From positions 13,931,001-13,995,000 of the forward strand of contig OY756961.1 of NCBI GenBank assembly GCA_963580455.1: a stretch of 64,000 bases of DNA, written 5' to 3'. The translations under genes were made by a program, and so were the position numbers. Source of the stretch: Euonymus europaeus. Its lineage: Eukaryota > Streptophyta > Magnoliopsida > Celastrales > Celastraceae. Within the stretch, counting starts at the first letter, position 1, and each line of letters opens with the position of its first letter. Below, one piece after another: positions 63,031-64,000 of this stretch. The notes below the pieces were generated by a model. That model was not told the DNA's origin. It saw only the letters and a program-made list of their open reading frames with translations, and searched no databases.

Positions 63031-64000
63031 GAGTTGAGCAACTTCGGACCATCAAAATTGCTCTATGTACAATTTTTGTTGTTCTTCTATGTCAAATTTT
63101 ACGAGTATAAGCTTCCTACATTATTTCGATGCCAGAACACCAACTTTCTATGACAAATGGACAAAACCGTTAAAAGCTCCTCCATAGAGAGAGTTGAGCA
63201 ACTTTGGACTATCAAAGTTGCTCGGGATAGACTTTTTATTGTTCTTCTATGTAAAATTTTACGAGTATAAGCTTCCTAGATTATTTCGATGCCAAAACAC
63301 CAACTTTGTATGACAAATAGACAAAACCGCTAAAAGCTCCTCCACAGAGAGAGTTGAGCAACTTCGGACTATCAAAGTTGCTCGGGATAAACTTTTTATT
63401 GTTCTTCTATGTCAACTGTTACGAGTATAAGCTTCCTTAGATTATTTCGATGCCAGAACACCAACTTTTTATGACAAATGGACAAAACCGTTAAAAGCTC
63501 CTCCATAGAGAGAGTTGAGCAACTTCGGACCATCAAAATTGCTCTATGTACAATTTTTGTTGTTCTTCTATGTCAAATTTTACGAGTATAAGCTTCCTAC
63601 ATTATTTCGATGCCAGAACACCAACTTTCTATGACAAATGGACAAAACCGTTAAAAGCTCCTCCATAGAGAGAGTTGAGCAACTTTGGACTATCAAAGTT
63701 GCTCGGGATAGACTTTTTATTGTTCTTCTATGTAAAATTTTACGAGTATAAGCTTCCTAGATTATTTCGATGCCAAAACACCAACTTTGTATGACAAATA
63801 GACAAAACCGCTAAAAGCTCCTCCACAGAGAGAGTTGAGCAACTTCGGACTATCAAAGTTGCTCGGGATAAACTTTTTATTGTTCTTCTATGTCAACTGT
63901 TACGAGTATAAGCTTCCTTAGATTATTTCGATGCCAGAACACCAACTTTTTATGACAAATGGACAAAACCGTTAAAAGCTCCTCCATAGAGAGAGTTGAG
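63031..64000 (+). repeat. Satellite, 3-mer duplication (481 bp) at the window edge
   Basis: The marker series GATGCCAGAACACC (63129/63610), TTTGTATGAC (63305/63786), CCACAGAGAG (63341/63822) and CAACTGTTACG (63415/63896) repeats 481 bp apart. The odd length comes from the GCTTCCTTAG (+1) monomer. The array continues past the window. Confidence 0.87.

Overview
The window is plant nuclear DNA, most likely from a eudicot (peri)centromeric or other heterochromatic block. About 54 kb of the 64 kb is one head-to-tail satellite array with a monomer of 160 bp. The array is interrupted once, at 18675-28733, by an Athila-type Ty3/gypsy LTR retrotransposon. The primer-binding site matching plant tRNA-Asp, the Athila-style gag-pol without a chromodomain, and the third ORF of the 'putative plant transposon protein' type all indicate a land plant. 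The species cannot be named from the sequence. I see no ordinary host gene, tRNA, rRNA or CRISPR array.

Satellite, left arm (1-18674): about 117 monomers, all on the same strand. The first 6 kb is a higher-order repeat (HOR) of 13 monomers (2080 bp) in almost identical copies. A mixed block follows (6041-8320), then variable 5-mer/6-mer HORs (8321-15640), then a second copy of the mixed block (15641-18674) that ends at the element.

Retroelement (18675-28733, 10,059 bp): the outer LTR ends are flanked by a perfect 5-bp target duplication (GTATA), and the interrupted satellite monomer resumes in phase on the other side. Both outer LTR ends read in the + direction. The whole internal region (PBS, leader, gag-pol, ORF3, 3' UTR) is on the - strand, that is, inverted relative to its own LTRs. 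The left LTR is full length (1467 bp). On the right only the last 217 bp of an LTR remain in + orientation, preceded by an inverted copy of the last 171 bp, so this end is a 171-bp-arm palindrome. The gag-pol ORF (1797 codons) is open, with protease, RT, RNase H and integrase catalytic residues all visible. The element is therefore young but structurally scrambled. The left LTR promoter would now transcribe the antisense strand of gag-pol.

Satellite, right arm (28734-64000): about 220 monomers. It holds a 6-mer HOR (about 29.7-33.1 kb), a duplicated super-unit of about 28 monomers (4.47 kb; 33.1-42.0 kb) with a rearranged third copy to about 48.9 kb, a heterogeneous stretch with small 3-mer duplications, a 12-mer HOR (1920 bp; about 55.7-60.65 kb), and a 3-mer duplication at the window edge. 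The nested periodicities and the near identity of HOR copies next to divergent neighbouring monomers indicate recent, local, repeated amplification by unequal exchange or a similar process.
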